DNA of 64,000 bases, taken from positions 124,001-188,000 of the forward strand of contig JANSWW010000004.1 in NCBI GenBank assembly GCA_024743275.1, written 5' to 3'. A model generated the notes under the pieces. The model searched no databases. It saw nothing but the letters and a program-made list of their open reading frames with translations, and was not told the origin of the DNA. The stretch comes from Alphaproteobacteria bacterium. GTDB taxonomy: Bacteria > Pseudomonadota > Alphaproteobacteria > JANSWW01. Position numbers and translations under genes: made by a program. Shown piece by piece: positions 17,766 through 27,233 of the stretch (position 1 is the first letter of the stretch; each line of letters begins with the position of its first letter).

Positions 17766-18365
17766 TCAGTCATCGAAACCACGGGCCTCGATCGCCTCGG
17801 CGATTTCATGGGCCATTTTGAGGGTCCGCACGGTGGTGGGAATCGCGGTCGCGACCGGGTTGCCGCCGTGCCCGCGCGCATGCTGCGCCTCACGCACCTC
17901 GCCGGTGATCCGGGCCAGGACGGGCAGGAAGCGCAACGCCAGGGAGATCGTCAGGCCGACCCGCGCCGGGTTGACGCCCAGCGGCCGCAGGAACGCGAGG
18001 GTCCGAATGAGGGCGTCCACGATTTCCGACGACCGGGTGGTGAGCGTGACGAGCGCGGCGAGCAGCACCAGGGCGGCTAGGCGCAGGGCCAGCACAACGC
18101 CGAAGGCCGCATCGCCGAACAGAAGCTGCGCCGCGACGATCAGGACGAACACCCAGAAGACCGGGCGTAACTGCGCCAGGATGACCGCCGGGCCGAACCC
18201 CGCGAGCGGATAAAGCATGGAGACCGCGGCAAACGCGGTGGCGGCGAGCCAGATCTCGTCGAAAAAGAAAAGCAACGTCCCGAGGACGCAGAGAGACAGG
18301 AGTTTGGGACCTGGCGCCATGCGATGAAGGACGGAGTCTCCGCTTCTATAGCTGTCGAAGATCAT
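17766..18365 (-). CDS. bioN: Biotin ECF transporter T component BioN
   Basis: This 199-residue transmembrane coupling protein has the hydrophobic N-terminal helices and the two conserved Ala-Arg-Gly motifs of EcfT proteins, in REAQHARGHGG and AIEARGFDD at the C-terminus. These motifs contact the ATPase. Its ATG at 18365 overlaps the bioM stop in an ATGA junction. Length matches BioN rather than the larger general-purpose EcfT. Confidence 0.93.
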   Translation of the reverse strand: MIFDSYRSGDSVLHRMAPGPKLLSLCVLGTLLFFFDEIWLAATAFAAVSMLYPLAGFGPAVILAQLRPVFWVFVLIVAAQLLFGDAAFGVVLALRLAALVLLAALVTLTTRSSEIVDALIRTLAFLRPLGVNPARVGLTISLALRFLPVLARITGEVREAQHARGHGGNPVATAIPTTVRTLKMAHEIAEAIEARGFDD

Positions 18366-19036
18366 GCCAGGGCCGCCAGATAGCGCGCGATGGCCGGACC
18401 CGGGGTGTCGTCGGCCAGAACCCGCCCCTCATCGAGGACGATCACCCGGTCGAAATCCCGAATATGCTCAAGCGCGTGGGTCACCAGAACGACCCGCTGG
18501 TCCAACGCCGCGATCGCGTCGAGGACCGCCCTGACATTGCGAAGATCGAGGAGGGTGGTCGGCTCGTCGAGCACGATCCAGGCCGGGTCCATCACCAGCA
18601 CGCCGGCCAGGGCCAGCAGCTGCTTCTGCCCGCCCGACAGTAGATAGGCGGGGTGATCCCGGTGGGATTCGAGCCCATAACGCGCGAGCGCGCCGTCGAT
18701 CCGGCGCGCCTGTTCGTCCGCGTCGAGCCGCAGGGGTTTGAGCCCGAACGCCAGATCCTCGGCCACCGTCGGCATGACGATCTGGTTGTCCGGGTTCTGG
18801 AACACGAACCCCACCGCGCGCCGCACCTTGCGACCATCGGCGGCGGTATCCCACCCATCGACCCGCACCCGCCCCTCGGTGGGCAGAACCAATCCGTTGA
18901 AAAGGCGCGCGAGGGAACTCTTACCGGACCCATTCGCACCGATGATCGCGATCCGCCGTTCGCTGAGCGTCAGCGAAATGTCGCGCAGCACCGGCCGGTC
19001 CTGCAGCGTCAGGCTCACATTGTCGAGTTGGATCAT
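18362..19036 (-). CDS. bioM: Biotin ECF transporter ATPase BioM
   Basis: This 224-residue ABC ATPase powers the BioNY membrane pair. It shows Walker A GANGSGKSS, Q-loop FVFQNPDNQIV (with the NPDNQ typical of ECF ATPases), signature LSGGQKQ, Walker B WIVLDEPT and H-loop VTHALEH. ATG 19036 (MIQLDNV) is the family-typical start; ATG 19051 and a longer open frame exist but add an uncharacteristic tail. The gene order M-N-Y is the alphaproteobacterial arrangement. No obvious BioR box was seen upstream. Confidence 0.94.
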   Translation of the reverse strand: MIQLDNVSLTLQDRPVLRDISLTLSERRIAIIGANGSGKSSLARLFNGLVLPTEGRVRVDGWDTAADGRKVRRAVGFVFQNPDNQIVMPTVAEDLAFGLKPLRLDADEQARRIDGALARYGLESHRDHPAYLLSGGQKQLLALAGVLVMDPAWIVLDEPTTLLDLRNVRAVLDAIAALDQRVVLVTHALEHIRDFDRVIVLDEGRVLADDTPGPAIARYLAALA

Positions 19037-19182
19037 GGACAGCCGGCGCATTCCAGGACGTCGATCCGGTCCCCCGCGAACCGGATCGGCGCCCACATAC
19101 CCCGTCCAACCACCATACCGTCAAGCGATTCGTGAGCCGGACTGTCGGACAGGAAGGAGTGCGGCCTTCTCCCGACGCCAAG

Positions 19183-20373
19183 CTATCGGCGTTTGGAAAC
19201 GTCGGGGTCCCAGTCCGGGACGCGGCGGTCCATCGGATAGTGAATCCCCAGATCCACCGCCGGCTGGATGACGTATTTGCGGTCGAACTCGGCCCAGGGA
19301 TAGTCCATGCCCGAGCGGATGATGTGCGGCCAGTCCGGCTGGGCGAACAGCGGGCGTCCCACGACCGCGGCCACCCCGGTATCGCTGTCGAACAGCGCCT
19401 CGGCGCCCGGCCCGTCCGCGATCCCGCCATTTACCAGCATCGGCTTGCCCGACGCCTCACCGATCGCCTTGGCCATCGGCACATCGGAATTCGGATCCCG
19501 GTTGTCGGTCCAATCGAAGCTCGACCAATGCAGCGCGTCGGCGGCGCAATCGGCGAGGGCCGCGCCGACCTGGCGGGCATAGTCGACCCCGCCCGGCCAG
19601 GCCCCCATGAAATCGTCCACGCCGTCCTGGCTGAGGCGCAGGGTGATGAGCTTGTCCGGCCCGATGGCGTCGCGCACCTTCTGGCAGATCAGCTTCGCGA
19701 ACCGGACATTGTTCTCCGCCGACCCGCCATAGTCGTCGGTCCGCAAGTTCGTCTTGGGATGAATGAACTGATAGACGAGATAGCCGTTCGCCCCGTGGAT
19801 CTCGACACCGTCGAACCCGGCCTCGACGGCCCGGACGGCCCCCTCGGCGAACCCGTCGGCTACTCGGTGAAGCTCGTCCACGGTCAGGTCGCGCGCCGGC
19901 GGGAAGGTCACTTTCGGCCAATCGCCGTCGATTCCGCGATCGTGCTTTTCCGCATCGTTATCGGTGTAAAGGACCCAGCCCTCGCTCTGCGTCGCCGAGG
20001 CGGAAACCGGGCTCTCGCCTTCGAAAAGACAGCGCGGGTCGCTAACCCGGCCACCGTGCATGAGCTGACAGATGATCGGCGTTCCAAGTTCGTGCACCGC
20101 CTCCGTCGTCAGTTTCCACCCGGCCACATGCTTGTCGTTGGCGATACCGGGCTGGGAGAGATAGGCCTTGCAGCCGAGTTCGTCGACCTCATAGGTGCCT
20201 TCGGAGATGATAAGGCCGATCCCGCCGCGCGCGCGGCGGGCGTAGTAGGCCGCCATCTCGGCGGTGGGTGTGCCGTCCGCATCGGCGACCTGCCGTGTGA
20301 GCGGTGCCATGACAAGGCGGTTCTTGAGGTCCAACGGGCCGATCTTCACCGGCGAAAACGTCTTGGGAAACAT
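19183..20373 (-). CDS. Old yellow enzyme-family NADH:flavin oxidoreductase
   Basis: This 396-residue FMN-dependent TIM barrel starts with FPKTFSPVKIGPLDLKNRLVMAPLTRQVADADG. It has the substrate-binding pair in EIHGANGYLVYQF, GGSAENNVRFAKLI for FMN phosphate contacts, and LVNGGI and VVGRPLFAQPD near the end. Family members reduce activated C=C bonds. It begins at ATG 20373 after AGAGGATAGAC. It lies 149 bases downstream of hyuB on the same strand, so it may be the distal gene of the large catabolic unit. Confidence 0.9.
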   Translation of the reverse strand: MFPKTFSPVKIGPLDLKNRLVMAPLTRQVADADGTPTAEMAAYYARRARGGIGLIISEGTYEVDELGCKAYLSQPGIANDKHVAGWKLTTEAVHELGTPIICQLMHGGRVSDPRCLFEGESPVSASATQSEGWVLYTDNDAEKHDRGIDGDWPKVTFPPARDLTVDELHRVADGFAEGAVRAVEAGFDGVEIHGANGYLVYQFIHPKTNLRTDDYGGSAENNVRFAKLICQKVRDAIGPDKLITLRLSQDGVDDFMGAWPGGVDYARQVGAALADCAADALHWSSFDWTDNRDPNSDVPMAKAIGEASGKPMLVNGGIADGPGAEALFDSDTGVAAVVGRPLFAQPDWPHIIRSGMDYPWAEFDRKYVIQPAVDLGIHYPMDRRVPDWDPDVSKRR

Positions 20374-20522
20374 GTCTATCCTCTTTGTCTGCTGAGGCGC
20401 GTCGCGCCGCGCCGTTCCCCGGCGCCCCCCAGGCCCATGGCCGGTTCAAGGCCCGGCCGAGGTGAAATCCCCGAGCTTGGGGGGAAAGAGGGGTGCGCCG
20501 ACGCCCGGCGCACCCGCCCTTC

Positions 20523-22292
20523 TCAGGCCCGCATCTCGGTCCGGAGGCTTTCGGTCGCCGCCTGATCGAGCGCCCAGCCGTAGCCGTCGTCGACTTCCTT
20601 CAGCACGACACCGTAATCGGCGCGCGCATGGTCGGGGGTGATGAAGCCGTCCAGAACATCGTCGAGCACCTTCTCGGCCGGACGATCCAGCGGATCGCCA
20701 TAACCACCGCCCGACGGCGAGAAGTAGCTCACGACATCCCCGATCTCGGTGCGCATTCCCGAGAATTTCGAGTACTCCTGCCGGGTCTCGCCGGAATGGA
20801 TGTTGTGGATCTCCATCTTGCCCACAGCACCTTCCTTACCGCCGAACACGCCCCAGGGCGCATCCTCGTGACGATCGGATTCATGAGTCATGAAGCCCGG
20901 GGTGAGATAGCGCTGGGATTTCACCACGCCCGAGCCGCCGCGGAACCTGCCCGCCCCCGGCGCCACATCGTCACGGACCTCGTAGCGGTCGCAGATGAGC
21001 GGCAGGTGCATGCCCAGATCTTCCAGCGGGTTGTTGCGCGTGTTGCGCATCAACTCTTCGACCGTATCGGGACCGTCGGAGGCCGGGCGCCCGCCCATCG
21101 CGGCTTCGTTCACCTCGAGGAAGACCCAGTACTCGCCGTTCGGCCGCACGCCCGAATAGGCCGCGAAGGAGAGCGTGGCCGCGTTGCCAGCCGTGACCTT
21201 GTCCGGAATGACCGGGGCCAGCGCCTTGATCACCAGGTCGGACATCCGCTGGATCTGACAGAACCGCGCCTCGGCCGCCGCCGGGGCGATCGGATTGAAG
21301 ATACAGCCCTCGGGCGCGATCACGCTGATCGGCCGGAAGGAGCCCTCATTGGCCGGGATGTCGTCGGTCGCCGTGTAGGTATCCAGCAACATCGCCCGGA
21401 ACACGAAGAACGCCGCCACCTTGGTCGAACCGTCGAAGGGAACGTTGAAGGCGGTGGGAACCTGTGGCGAGGAGCCGGTCAGATCGATCTCGACGCTGTC
21501 ACCCTTGATGCGCACGCAAACCTTGATCGGCAGCGTCTTGTCGCGGTTACGGCCGTCGTCGTCCAGGAAACCTTCGGCGAAGTACTCGCCGTCCGGGATC
21601 TTCGCGATTTCCGCCCGCATGCGGCGCTCGGTGTAGTCCATGAGCTGCTTGGTCGCCTGGATCACGGTGTCTTTGCCGTATTTGGCGAGCAGTTCTTCGA
21701 AGCGCCGCACGCCCAGTTCGGCGGACGCGATCTGCGCTTCGAGATCCCCCATGACGAGGCCCGGCACCCTTGTGTTGTCGCGGATGTACTTCCACAGATC
21801 CTCGTTGCGCACCCCTTCGTTATAGAGCTTCACCCCATCGAGCAGCATGCCCTCGGCCCAGACGTCGGGCACATCGATGATAAGGCCCGGTGTGGCGGCG
21901 CCGATATCGACATGGTGTGCGGTGTTGGCGGAAAAGCCGACGAGTTCGCCGTCGAAGAAGACCGGCATGACGATGGCGATGTCCGGCGAGTGCGAGGCAC
22001 CCTTATAGGGGTGGTTGTGAATGACACAGTCGCCGGGCTTCCAATCGCCGAGCTTCACGGTCTGTTCGATACCGCGCAGATATCCCGGTAGGGAGCCGAT
22101 GTGCATCGGCGTCGAATCCGATTCGCAAAGGGTGTTGTAGTCGACGTCGAAGAGGCCCGCGCCCAGATCCTGGCTTTCCCGGATAATCGAGGAATACGAC
22201 ATGCGGTACAGCACGTTACCCATCTGTTCCGCGATCGAATGAAGCGCGCCGCCGACGACTTGCAGGGTGATTGGATCGAGTTCCTTGGTCAT
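20523..22292 (-). CDS. hyuB: Hydantoinase B/oxoprolinase family protein
   Basis: This 589-residue HyuB-type subunit pairs with the HyuA gene 12 bases upstream. Typical features are the start DPITLQVVGGALHSIAEQMGNVLYRMSYS, the metal-site region CVIHNHPYKGASHSPDI, SANTAHHVDIGAATPG, and the C-terminal glycine-rich GRFRGGSG and SPSGGGYGDPLDR. HyuAB-type complexes open cyclic amides (hydantoins, 5-oxoproline) or carboxylate ketones at the expense of ATP; sequence alone does not separate these. ATG 22292 follows TAAGAGGAGAG. A second, diverged HyuB is encoded at 40844. Confidence 0.93.
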   Translation of the reverse strand: MTKELDPITLQVVGGALHSIAEQMGNVLYRMSYSSIIRESQDLGAGLFDVDYNTLCESDSTPMHIGSLPGYLRGIEQTVKLGDWKPGDCVIHNHPYKGASHSPDIAIVMPVFFDGELVGFSANTAHHVDIGAATPGLIIDVPDVWAEGMLLDGVKLYNEGVRNEDLWKYIRDNTRVPGLVMGDLEAQIASAELGVRRFEELLAKYGKDTVIQATKQLMDYTERRMRAEIAKIPDGEYFAEGFLDDDGRNRDKTLPIKVCVRIKGDSVEIDLTGSSPQVPTAFNVPFDGSTKVAAFFVFRAMLLDTYTATDDIPANEGSFRPISVIAPEGCIFNPIAPAAAEARFCQIQRMSDLVIKALAPVIPDKVTAGNAATLSFAAYSGVRPNGEYWVFLEVNEAAMGGRPASDGPDTVEELMRNTRNNPLEDLGMHLPLICDRYEVRDDVAPGAGRFRGGSGVVKSQRYLTPGFMTHESDRHEDAPWGVFGGKEGAVGKMEIHNIHSGETRQEYSKFSGMRTEIGDVVSYFSPSGGGYGDPLDRPAEKVLDDVLDGFITPDHARADYGVVLKEVDDGYGWALDQAATESLRTEMRA

Positions 22293-22304
22293 TGTTCTCT
22301 CCTC

Positions 22305-24398
22305 TTATGCGCGCGAGATACGGATATCGCCATGGCCCAGAACGGTGGCGACATAGCCCGGCGGCACGATCGTGGTGGAGTTATGCTGGGTGATGATCGC
22401 GGGACCGTTCACGCGATCCTCGGCAAGCAGCTGTTCGCGGTCATAGCGGGGCGTCGGCGTCGAATGCCCGTCGTCGAACACCGTATCGCTGGTGTAGAGC
22501 AGCGCCGAATGGGGATCCTCACGGCCCCCATGGTCGAGACTGGGCAGACGCAACTGGTCGACCTGGGCCGACGCGACGACCCGCAGCGTCACCCCCTCGG
22601 TGATCTGGTCGCGGAACGCGTGGCCATAGGCTTCCTTGTGGACGTTGAAGAAGCTGTCGACCACGGCATGCTTGTTTTCATGGGTCAGCGGCCCGTTCGG
22701 CATCTCCGCCCGCAGTTCGAACCCCTGGCCCAAATAGCGGCATTCCATGATCCTCTGATAGGTCCGCGCCTCGGCCGGAATACCGTCCGCGTCGAGCTGC
22801 GCGTCCGCTTCCGCGGTCAACTCGTCGACGATCGCGTTGATCTTGGCGAGGGCGGCGTCATCGGCATTGTCCAGCGTCTGCAGGACCGACCGCGTGTATT
22901 CGTATTTGAGGTCCGTCACCAGCAGCCCCATGGCCGCCGTGATGCCCGGTTGCAGCGGCGAGATCACCGCCTCGGCCTGGATCATCTCGCCCAGGGCGAC
23001 CGCGTGCAGCGGCCCGGCGCCGCCGAAGCCCATCAGCGAGAAGCCGCGCGGATCGATGCCCTTGGCGACGGAGTTGGCGTTGATCGCCAGCGCCATGTTG
23101 TTGTTGATGATCTTGAGGATGCCCAGAGCGGCGTCGGTCACCGACATGCCGAGCGGGTCGGCGATATGCTCCTTGATCGCCTTTTCGGCGAGGCTCTTGT
23201 CGATGGAGAGGTCGCCGCCCAGGAACCGTTCGGGGTCCAACCGGCCCAGGACGACCTGCGCATCGGTCACCGTCGGTTCGGTGCCGCCCCGGCCGTAACA
23301 GGCCGGCCCCGGAACCGCCCCGGCGGAACGCGGGCCGACGCGGAACGCGCCCCCTTCGTCGATATAGGCGATGGAGCCACCGCCCGCCCCGATGGCGTCG
23401 ATGTCGATCATCGGCGCCAGCACGGGCAGGCTGGCGACCTCGGTATCCCGCGGGTTCTTGATGCGCAGCTCACCGTCCTGGATCACCGAGATGTCCGCCG
23501 AGGTGCCACCGATGTCGATGGTGATGACATTGCCGGTATCGCAGTGCGCGCCGGTCCATTTCCCGCCGATCACGCCACCGGCCGGGCCGGACAGCAGAAG
23601 GCCGATCGGAAGGCTCGCGGACTGCGCCACCGTGGAAATGCCGCCGTTCGACTGCATGATGCGCACCGGACACTCGATGCCGTTCTCGCGCAGACGGCTC
23701 TCGAGACGATTCAGGTACAGCGCCGTCTTCGGGCCGATATAGGCATTCATCGCGGTGGACGAGAACCGTTCGTATTCCCGGATCACGTTCACGACCTCGG
23801 AGGAGGCGCAGATAAACGCGTCCGGCATCACGTCGCGCAGGATCTCGACCGCGCGCTTTTCGTGGCTGTCGTTGAGGAACGAGAACAGGAAGCCGACGAT
23901 CACCGCATCGACGCCGCGCTTCTTCAGAAGCTCCGCCGCTTCGCGCACTTCGGCCTCGTCGAGCGGGACGTCGACCTCGCCGGTCGGCGGCATCAGCCGC
24001 TCGGTGATCGGCAGCCGGTTACGCCGCTTGACCAGTGGCTTGGACTGCCACGGAACGTCGAACTGCAGCGAGAAATTGTGCGGACGCTTGTGCCGCGCCA
24101 TGTGCAGGATGTCGCGAAACCCCTTGGTTGTGAGCATCCCGACCTCGGCCCCGTTCCGCTCGATCACCATATTGGTCGCAACCGTGGTCCCGTGGAACAG
24201 CATGTCGATGTCGCCGGGCTCGATGCCCGCCATCCGGCAGACCTGCAAAACCCCGTTCGTGACACCCTCGGACTGATCGTGCGGAGTGGACGGCACCTTG
24301 GTCACGACAACCTGCTGGTTATCGTCCCCCTGCGCTCTCGTGCGCTCCAGCACGATGTCGGTGAACGTTCCTCCGACATCAACTCCTACGCGTATCAT
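22305..24398 (-). CDS. hyuA: Hydantoinase A/oxoprolinase family protein
   Basis: This 697-residue ASKHA-fold ATPase subunit starts with IRVGVDVGGTFTDIVL (phosphate 1 loop). It continues with FHGTTVATNMVIERNGAEVGMLTTKGFRD, MQSNGGISTVAQSA, VITIDIGGTSADI (phosphate 2 loop), GAVPGPACYGRGG and GFGGAGPLHA. It would phosphorylate or activate the substrate for the HyuB partner encoded directly downstream. ATG 24398 follows CAAGGAGCAAGAAG. The amidase gene ends 31 bases upstream on the same strand, supporting one operon. Confidence 0.94.
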   Translation of the reverse strand: MIRVGVDVGGTFTDIVLERTRAQGDDNQQVVVTKVPSTPHDQSEGVTNGVLQVCRMAGIEPGDIDMLFHGTTVATNMVIERNGAEVGMLTTKGFRDILHMARHKRPHNFSLQFDVPWQSKPLVKRRNRLPITERLMPPTGEVDVPLDEAEVREAAELLKKRGVDAVIVGFLFSFLNDSHEKRAVEILRDVMPDAFICASSEVVNVIREYERFSSTAMNAYIGPKTALYLNRLESRLRENGIECPVRIMQSNGGISTVAQSASLPIGLLLSGPAGGVIGGKWTGAHCDTGNVITIDIGGTSADISVIQDGELRIKNPRDTEVASLPVLAPMIDIDAIGAGGGSIAYIDEGGAFRVGPRSAGAVPGPACYGRGGTEPTVTDAQVVLGRLDPERFLGGDLSIDKSLAEKAIKEHIADPLGMSVTDAALGILKIINNNMALAINANSVAKGIDPRGFSLMGFGGAGPLHAVALGEMIQAEAVISPLQPGITAAMGLLVTDLKYEYTRSVLQTLDNADDAALAKINAIVDELTAEADAQLDADGIPAEARTYQRIMECRYLGQGFELRAEMPNGPLTHENKHAVVDSFFNVHKEAYGHAFRDQITEGVTLRVVASAQVDQLRLPSLDHGGREDPHSALLYTSDTVFDDGHSTPTPRYDREQLLAEDRVNGPAIITQHNSTTIVPPGYVATVLGHGDIRISRA

Positions 24399-24428
24399 CT
24401 TCTTGCTCCTTGCTCTTCGGTTTTATCG

Positions 24429-25802
24429 TTAGGCGCCGCCGCCGCGAATCGTCGGCTCAAGCGCCAAAGCGGCTGCGAGAAGGTTCTCGTCGTCACCGCC
24501 GGTGGCGGAAATCAGGAAACTGGTCGGCATGCCGGCCGCGCCGGCGCCGTTGGGAATCGCGACACCCGGCAGATTGAGAAAGTTGCCGATCGCGGTGTTG
24601 CGAAGCGTCTTGAGGTTCTTCTCGTGAAAGACCGTGTCATCGGCCTCCAGCGGGGCGATTTCCGGCGCGACATGGGGGGCCGTCGGCATGACGAGAAAGG
24701 CGCCGTCCAACCGAGCCTTCAGGGAGTGCATCGCCGCGGCCCGCGCCCGCTGCAGCCGCAGCAACCCCGCCGCCGACATCGCCTTGCCAAGCTCGATGCG
24801 CGCCACGACGCGGCGGTCGATCCGCGCGCGATCCGCGCCATCGACCCGGACGGCGTGCTCCACATAGGCCTCGGCGGCGGTGATGGTGCCGATCTCCCCC
24901 GCGAGCCGGGCCGCTTGCTCGAACTCGGGGACCTTCCCGCGCGAGATCGTCACGCCCGCGGCGGCAAGCCGGTCGAGCGAAGCCTCGAAATTCGCGGCCA
25001 CCTCGGGTTCGAGCGCGTCCAGAACCACACTCTCGGGCACGAAAAGCGCGAGATCGGACGCGGTTGCCCGCTGAACCGATGCGCCGACGGAACCGCGCAG
25101 GATCTGGTCGGCCAGGACACAGTCCCCGACCGTCTGGGCCAGCGGACCCACCGTGTCCAGTGTCGGGGAGAGGGCGAAAACGCCCTTTGCCGTTATCCGC
25201 CCCTCGGAGGATTTGTAGCCGGTGACCCCGTTGAACGCCGCGGGGATCCGCACCGATCCGCCGGTATCGGTTCCGATGGCGATGGGCACGAGACCCGCCG
25301 CGACCGCCGCCCCGGACCCCGACGAAGACCCGCCGGGCGAGCGCGGCGTATCGGGCGAACGCGGGTTCAGCGGCGTTCCGAAATGGGGATTGAGCCCGAT
25401 CCCGGAATAGGCGAACTCAGTGAGATTGAGTTTCCCGAGGCTCACCATGCCGGCCGCGGTCGCATTCTCGACAATCGGCGCGTCCTTTATGGCCGCGGCC
25501 GCATCGCGGAACAGGTCGGACGCCGCCGTCGTGACCTCGCCCTTCATATCGACAAGGTCCTTCCAGGCGATCGGCACACCATCCAATGCCGAGCGAGGCT
25601 TTCCGGCCTTGAGCCGCGCCCGCGCGGCTTCGGCCTCGGCCAGCGCGCGTTCGGCGGTCACAGTCAGGAAGATGGGGGATGTCTGGACCTCGATCCGATC
25701 CAGGAGACATTCGGCGAAAGCGACCGGATCGAGCCCCCCATCCGCCATGGCGCGACCAAGGGTGGCGGCCGATGCACCGATATGGGCGTCGGGACTCTTC
25801 AT
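24429..25802 (-). CDS. Amidase signature-family hydrolase
   Basis: This 457-residue amidase has the Ser-cisSer-Lys machinery: the catalytic Lys in PIAWKDLVDMKG, the serines in SPGGSSSGSGAAVAAGLVPIAIGTDTGGSVRIPAAFNG, and the C-terminal NLPGVAIPNG. It hydrolyses an amide or ureido bond, consistent with following ring opening by HyuAB. ATG 25802 (MKSPDAH) gives the family start. The frame remains open to a GTG at 25961 through a tandem 18-bp repeat, and that extension is rejected as coding because it is pure repeat. Confidence 0.9.
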   Translation of the reverse strand: MKSPDAHIGASAATLGRAMADGGLDPVAFAECLLDRIEVQTSPIFLTVTAERALAEAEAARARLKAGKPRSALDGVPIAWKDLVDMKGEVTTAASDLFRDAAAAIKDAPIVENATAAGMVSLGKLNLTEFAYSGIGLNPHFGTPLNPRSPDTPRSPGGSSSGSGAAVAAGLVPIAIGTDTGGSVRIPAAFNGVTGYKSSEGRITAKGVFALSPTLDTVGPLAQTVGDCVLADQILRGSVGASVQRATASDLALFVPESVVLDALEPEVAANFEASLDRLAAAGVTISRGKVPEFEQAARLAGEIGTITAAEAYVEHAVRVDGADRARIDRRVVARIELGKAMSAAGLLRLQRARAAAMHSLKARLDGAFLVMPTAPHVAPEIAPLEADDTVFHEKNLKTLRNTAIGNFLNLPGVAIPNGAGAAGMPTSFLISATGGDDENLLAAALALEPTIRGGGA

Positions 25803-25832
25803 GCCGGCACCGCCCGCCCCAGAGCGCCAACG

Positions 25833-25904
25833 AAGCATCGAGCGCCAGCCAAGCATTGAACGGCTGCCAAGCATTGAACGGCTGCCAAGCATCGAACGGC
25901 TGCC
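25833..25904. repeat. 18-bp tandem repeat (four units) in front of the amidase start
   Basis: Four 18-base units run head to tail: 25833-25850 (diverged), 25851-25868 and 25869-25886 (identical, AAGCATTGAACGGCTGCC) and 25887-25904 (one mismatch), with a decayed fifth unit to 25922. They occupy the short gap between the upstream ABC ATPase and the amidase. The unit length is a multiple of three and each near-perfect copy carries an in-frame ATG for the amidase, so copy number could affect the start of translation. Confidence 0.85.
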
Positions 25905-26048
25905 GAGAATGGAGCAAGTCTCTCCTGTTGACGGGCAACACGTCGCCCGCCTTGCATGCACTGCAGCATGGTCCTAGGTCCTCTCTTCACTCCCCCGCCA
26001 GAGATCCTCCTCATGCCGATCTCGGGCGATATTGTCCTTGCCGGCGCC

Positions 26049-27158
26049 TCAGGCGGCGTCCAGCACGATTGTGGTTCGATCCGGGCGCCAGGTCAGGTCG
26101 ACCTCGGCCCCCGGCGTCACATGTCGGTCGGCGATCTTGTCCCGATGCACCTCCAACCGGACGTCGAACTGCGGGTCCATGTTCACCGAGACATGAACGA
26201 CCTGCCCCACCCGATCGAGGGCGGTGACGGTGCCGCGCAGGGTGTCGAGCGTCTCATCGTCCGGCGTCGTTCCGGCGGAATAGATGTCGACATATTCGGA
26301 AGGCACCACGGCCATCGCCTTCGCGCCCGCCGGGGCGGTGCCTGTGTCGAAACCGGGGACGCCGCGCAGCTTGCCGAAGCGGGTTTCCAGGATCATCTGA
26401 TCCCCAACGGCCGCCCCGAGCGTGCCGTCGATGATCTTGTTGCGTCCGATGAACCGCGCGACGAAGGGTGTCTTGGGCCGGGTATAGAGTTCGAACGGAT
26501 CGGAGATCTGTTCGACCCGACCGGCATTCATGACCACCACGCGATCGCCCATGGACAGCGCCTCGGATTGGGCATGGGTCACGAAAACGAAGGTGATGCC
26601 CAGTTCCCGCTGAAGGATCTTGAGCTCTTCCTGGATGGACTTGCGCAGGTTGGCGTCAAGCGCGCCCAGGGGCTCGTCAAGCAGCAGGATGTCTGGCTCG
26701 GTGACCAGCCCGCGCCCCAGGGCGAGACGCTGCTTCTGCCCACCGGAAAGCGCACTTTCCTTTTGGTGCGCCACACCGCCCAGTTCGAGCTTCTCGATGA
26801 TCGCGTCGACCCTCCGGTCGATTTCGCTGGACGGGAGTTTGCGCACCTTCAGACCGAAGGCGATGTTCTCGCGCACCGTCATATGAGGGAAGATCGCGTA
26901 ATTCTGAAAGATCGTGGCCGTCGGTCGCTTCTCGGTCGGGACATGGGTGTAGTCGCGCCCCCGGATCAGAAGACTGCCGTTGGTGATGGTCTCGAGCCCG
27001 GCGATCATTCTAAGGGTCGTCGTCTTGCCGCAACCGGATGGGCCGACGAAGGAGATGAACTCCCCTTTCTCCACCTGGAGGTCGAAGTCCTCCACGGCGA
27101 CAGCGCCCCCCGGATAAACCTTGCGGAGCTTCACCAGTTCCAAATCATAGGCCGACAT
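26049..27158 (-). CDS. ABC importer ATPase, polyamine/PotA type (ATPase 1, canonical)
   Basis: This 369-residue ATPase has Walker A GPSGCGKTTTLRM (39-46 core), Q-loop FQNYAIFPHMTV, signature ALSGGQKQRLALGR, Walker B ILLLDEPLGALD and a normal H-loop, VTHAQSEA. A C-terminal TOBE-type regulatory domain (about 240-369) follows. It belongs with the two permeases and Tat-exported binding protein upstream. The operon carries a second ATPase gene at 31779 whose H-loop is altered, so the two may form a heterodimer. ATG 27158; the gap to the binding-protein gene is 75 bases. Confidence 0.93.
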   Translation of the reverse strand: MSAYDLELVKLRKVYPGGAVAVEDFDLQVEKGEFISFVGPSGCGKTTTLRMIAGLETITNGSLLIRGRDYTHVPTEKRPTATIFQNYAIFPHMTVRENIAFGLKVRKLPSSEIDRRVDAIIEKLELGGVAHQKESALSGGQKQRLALGRGLVTEPDILLLDEPLGALDANLRKSIQEELKILQRELGITFVFVTHAQSEALSMGDRVVVMNAGRVEQISDPFELYTRPKTPFVARFIGRNKIIDGTLGAAVGDQMILETRFGKLRGVPGFDTGTAPAGAKAMAVVPSEYVDIYSAGTTPDDETLDTLRGTVTALDRVGQVVHVSVNMDPQFDVRLEVHRDKIADRHVTPGAEVDLTWRPDRTTIVLDAA

Positions 27159-27233
27159 AAGCCAGATTTCTCCGTCGCGTAGCAGCGGGGTGGAAAGAGC
27201 GCCGGGGCGCTCTTTCCGTATCGCTCCTGAGGC

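Noticed and set aside
19037..19182. BioR operator upstream of bioM
   Set aside because: No sequence close to the known TTATCTATAA-like BioR box was found in this gap or before bioY.
22101..25859. 1252-codon plus-strand open frame opposite hyuB, hyuA and the amidase
   Set aside because: It is a mirror frame of high-GC coding sequence with Arg/His/Asp-rich translation and no domain; the minus-strand genes have complete family motifs.
25833..25904. Possible CRISPR array
   Set aside because: Units are 18 bp, directly adjacent and without spacers; no cas genes are present.
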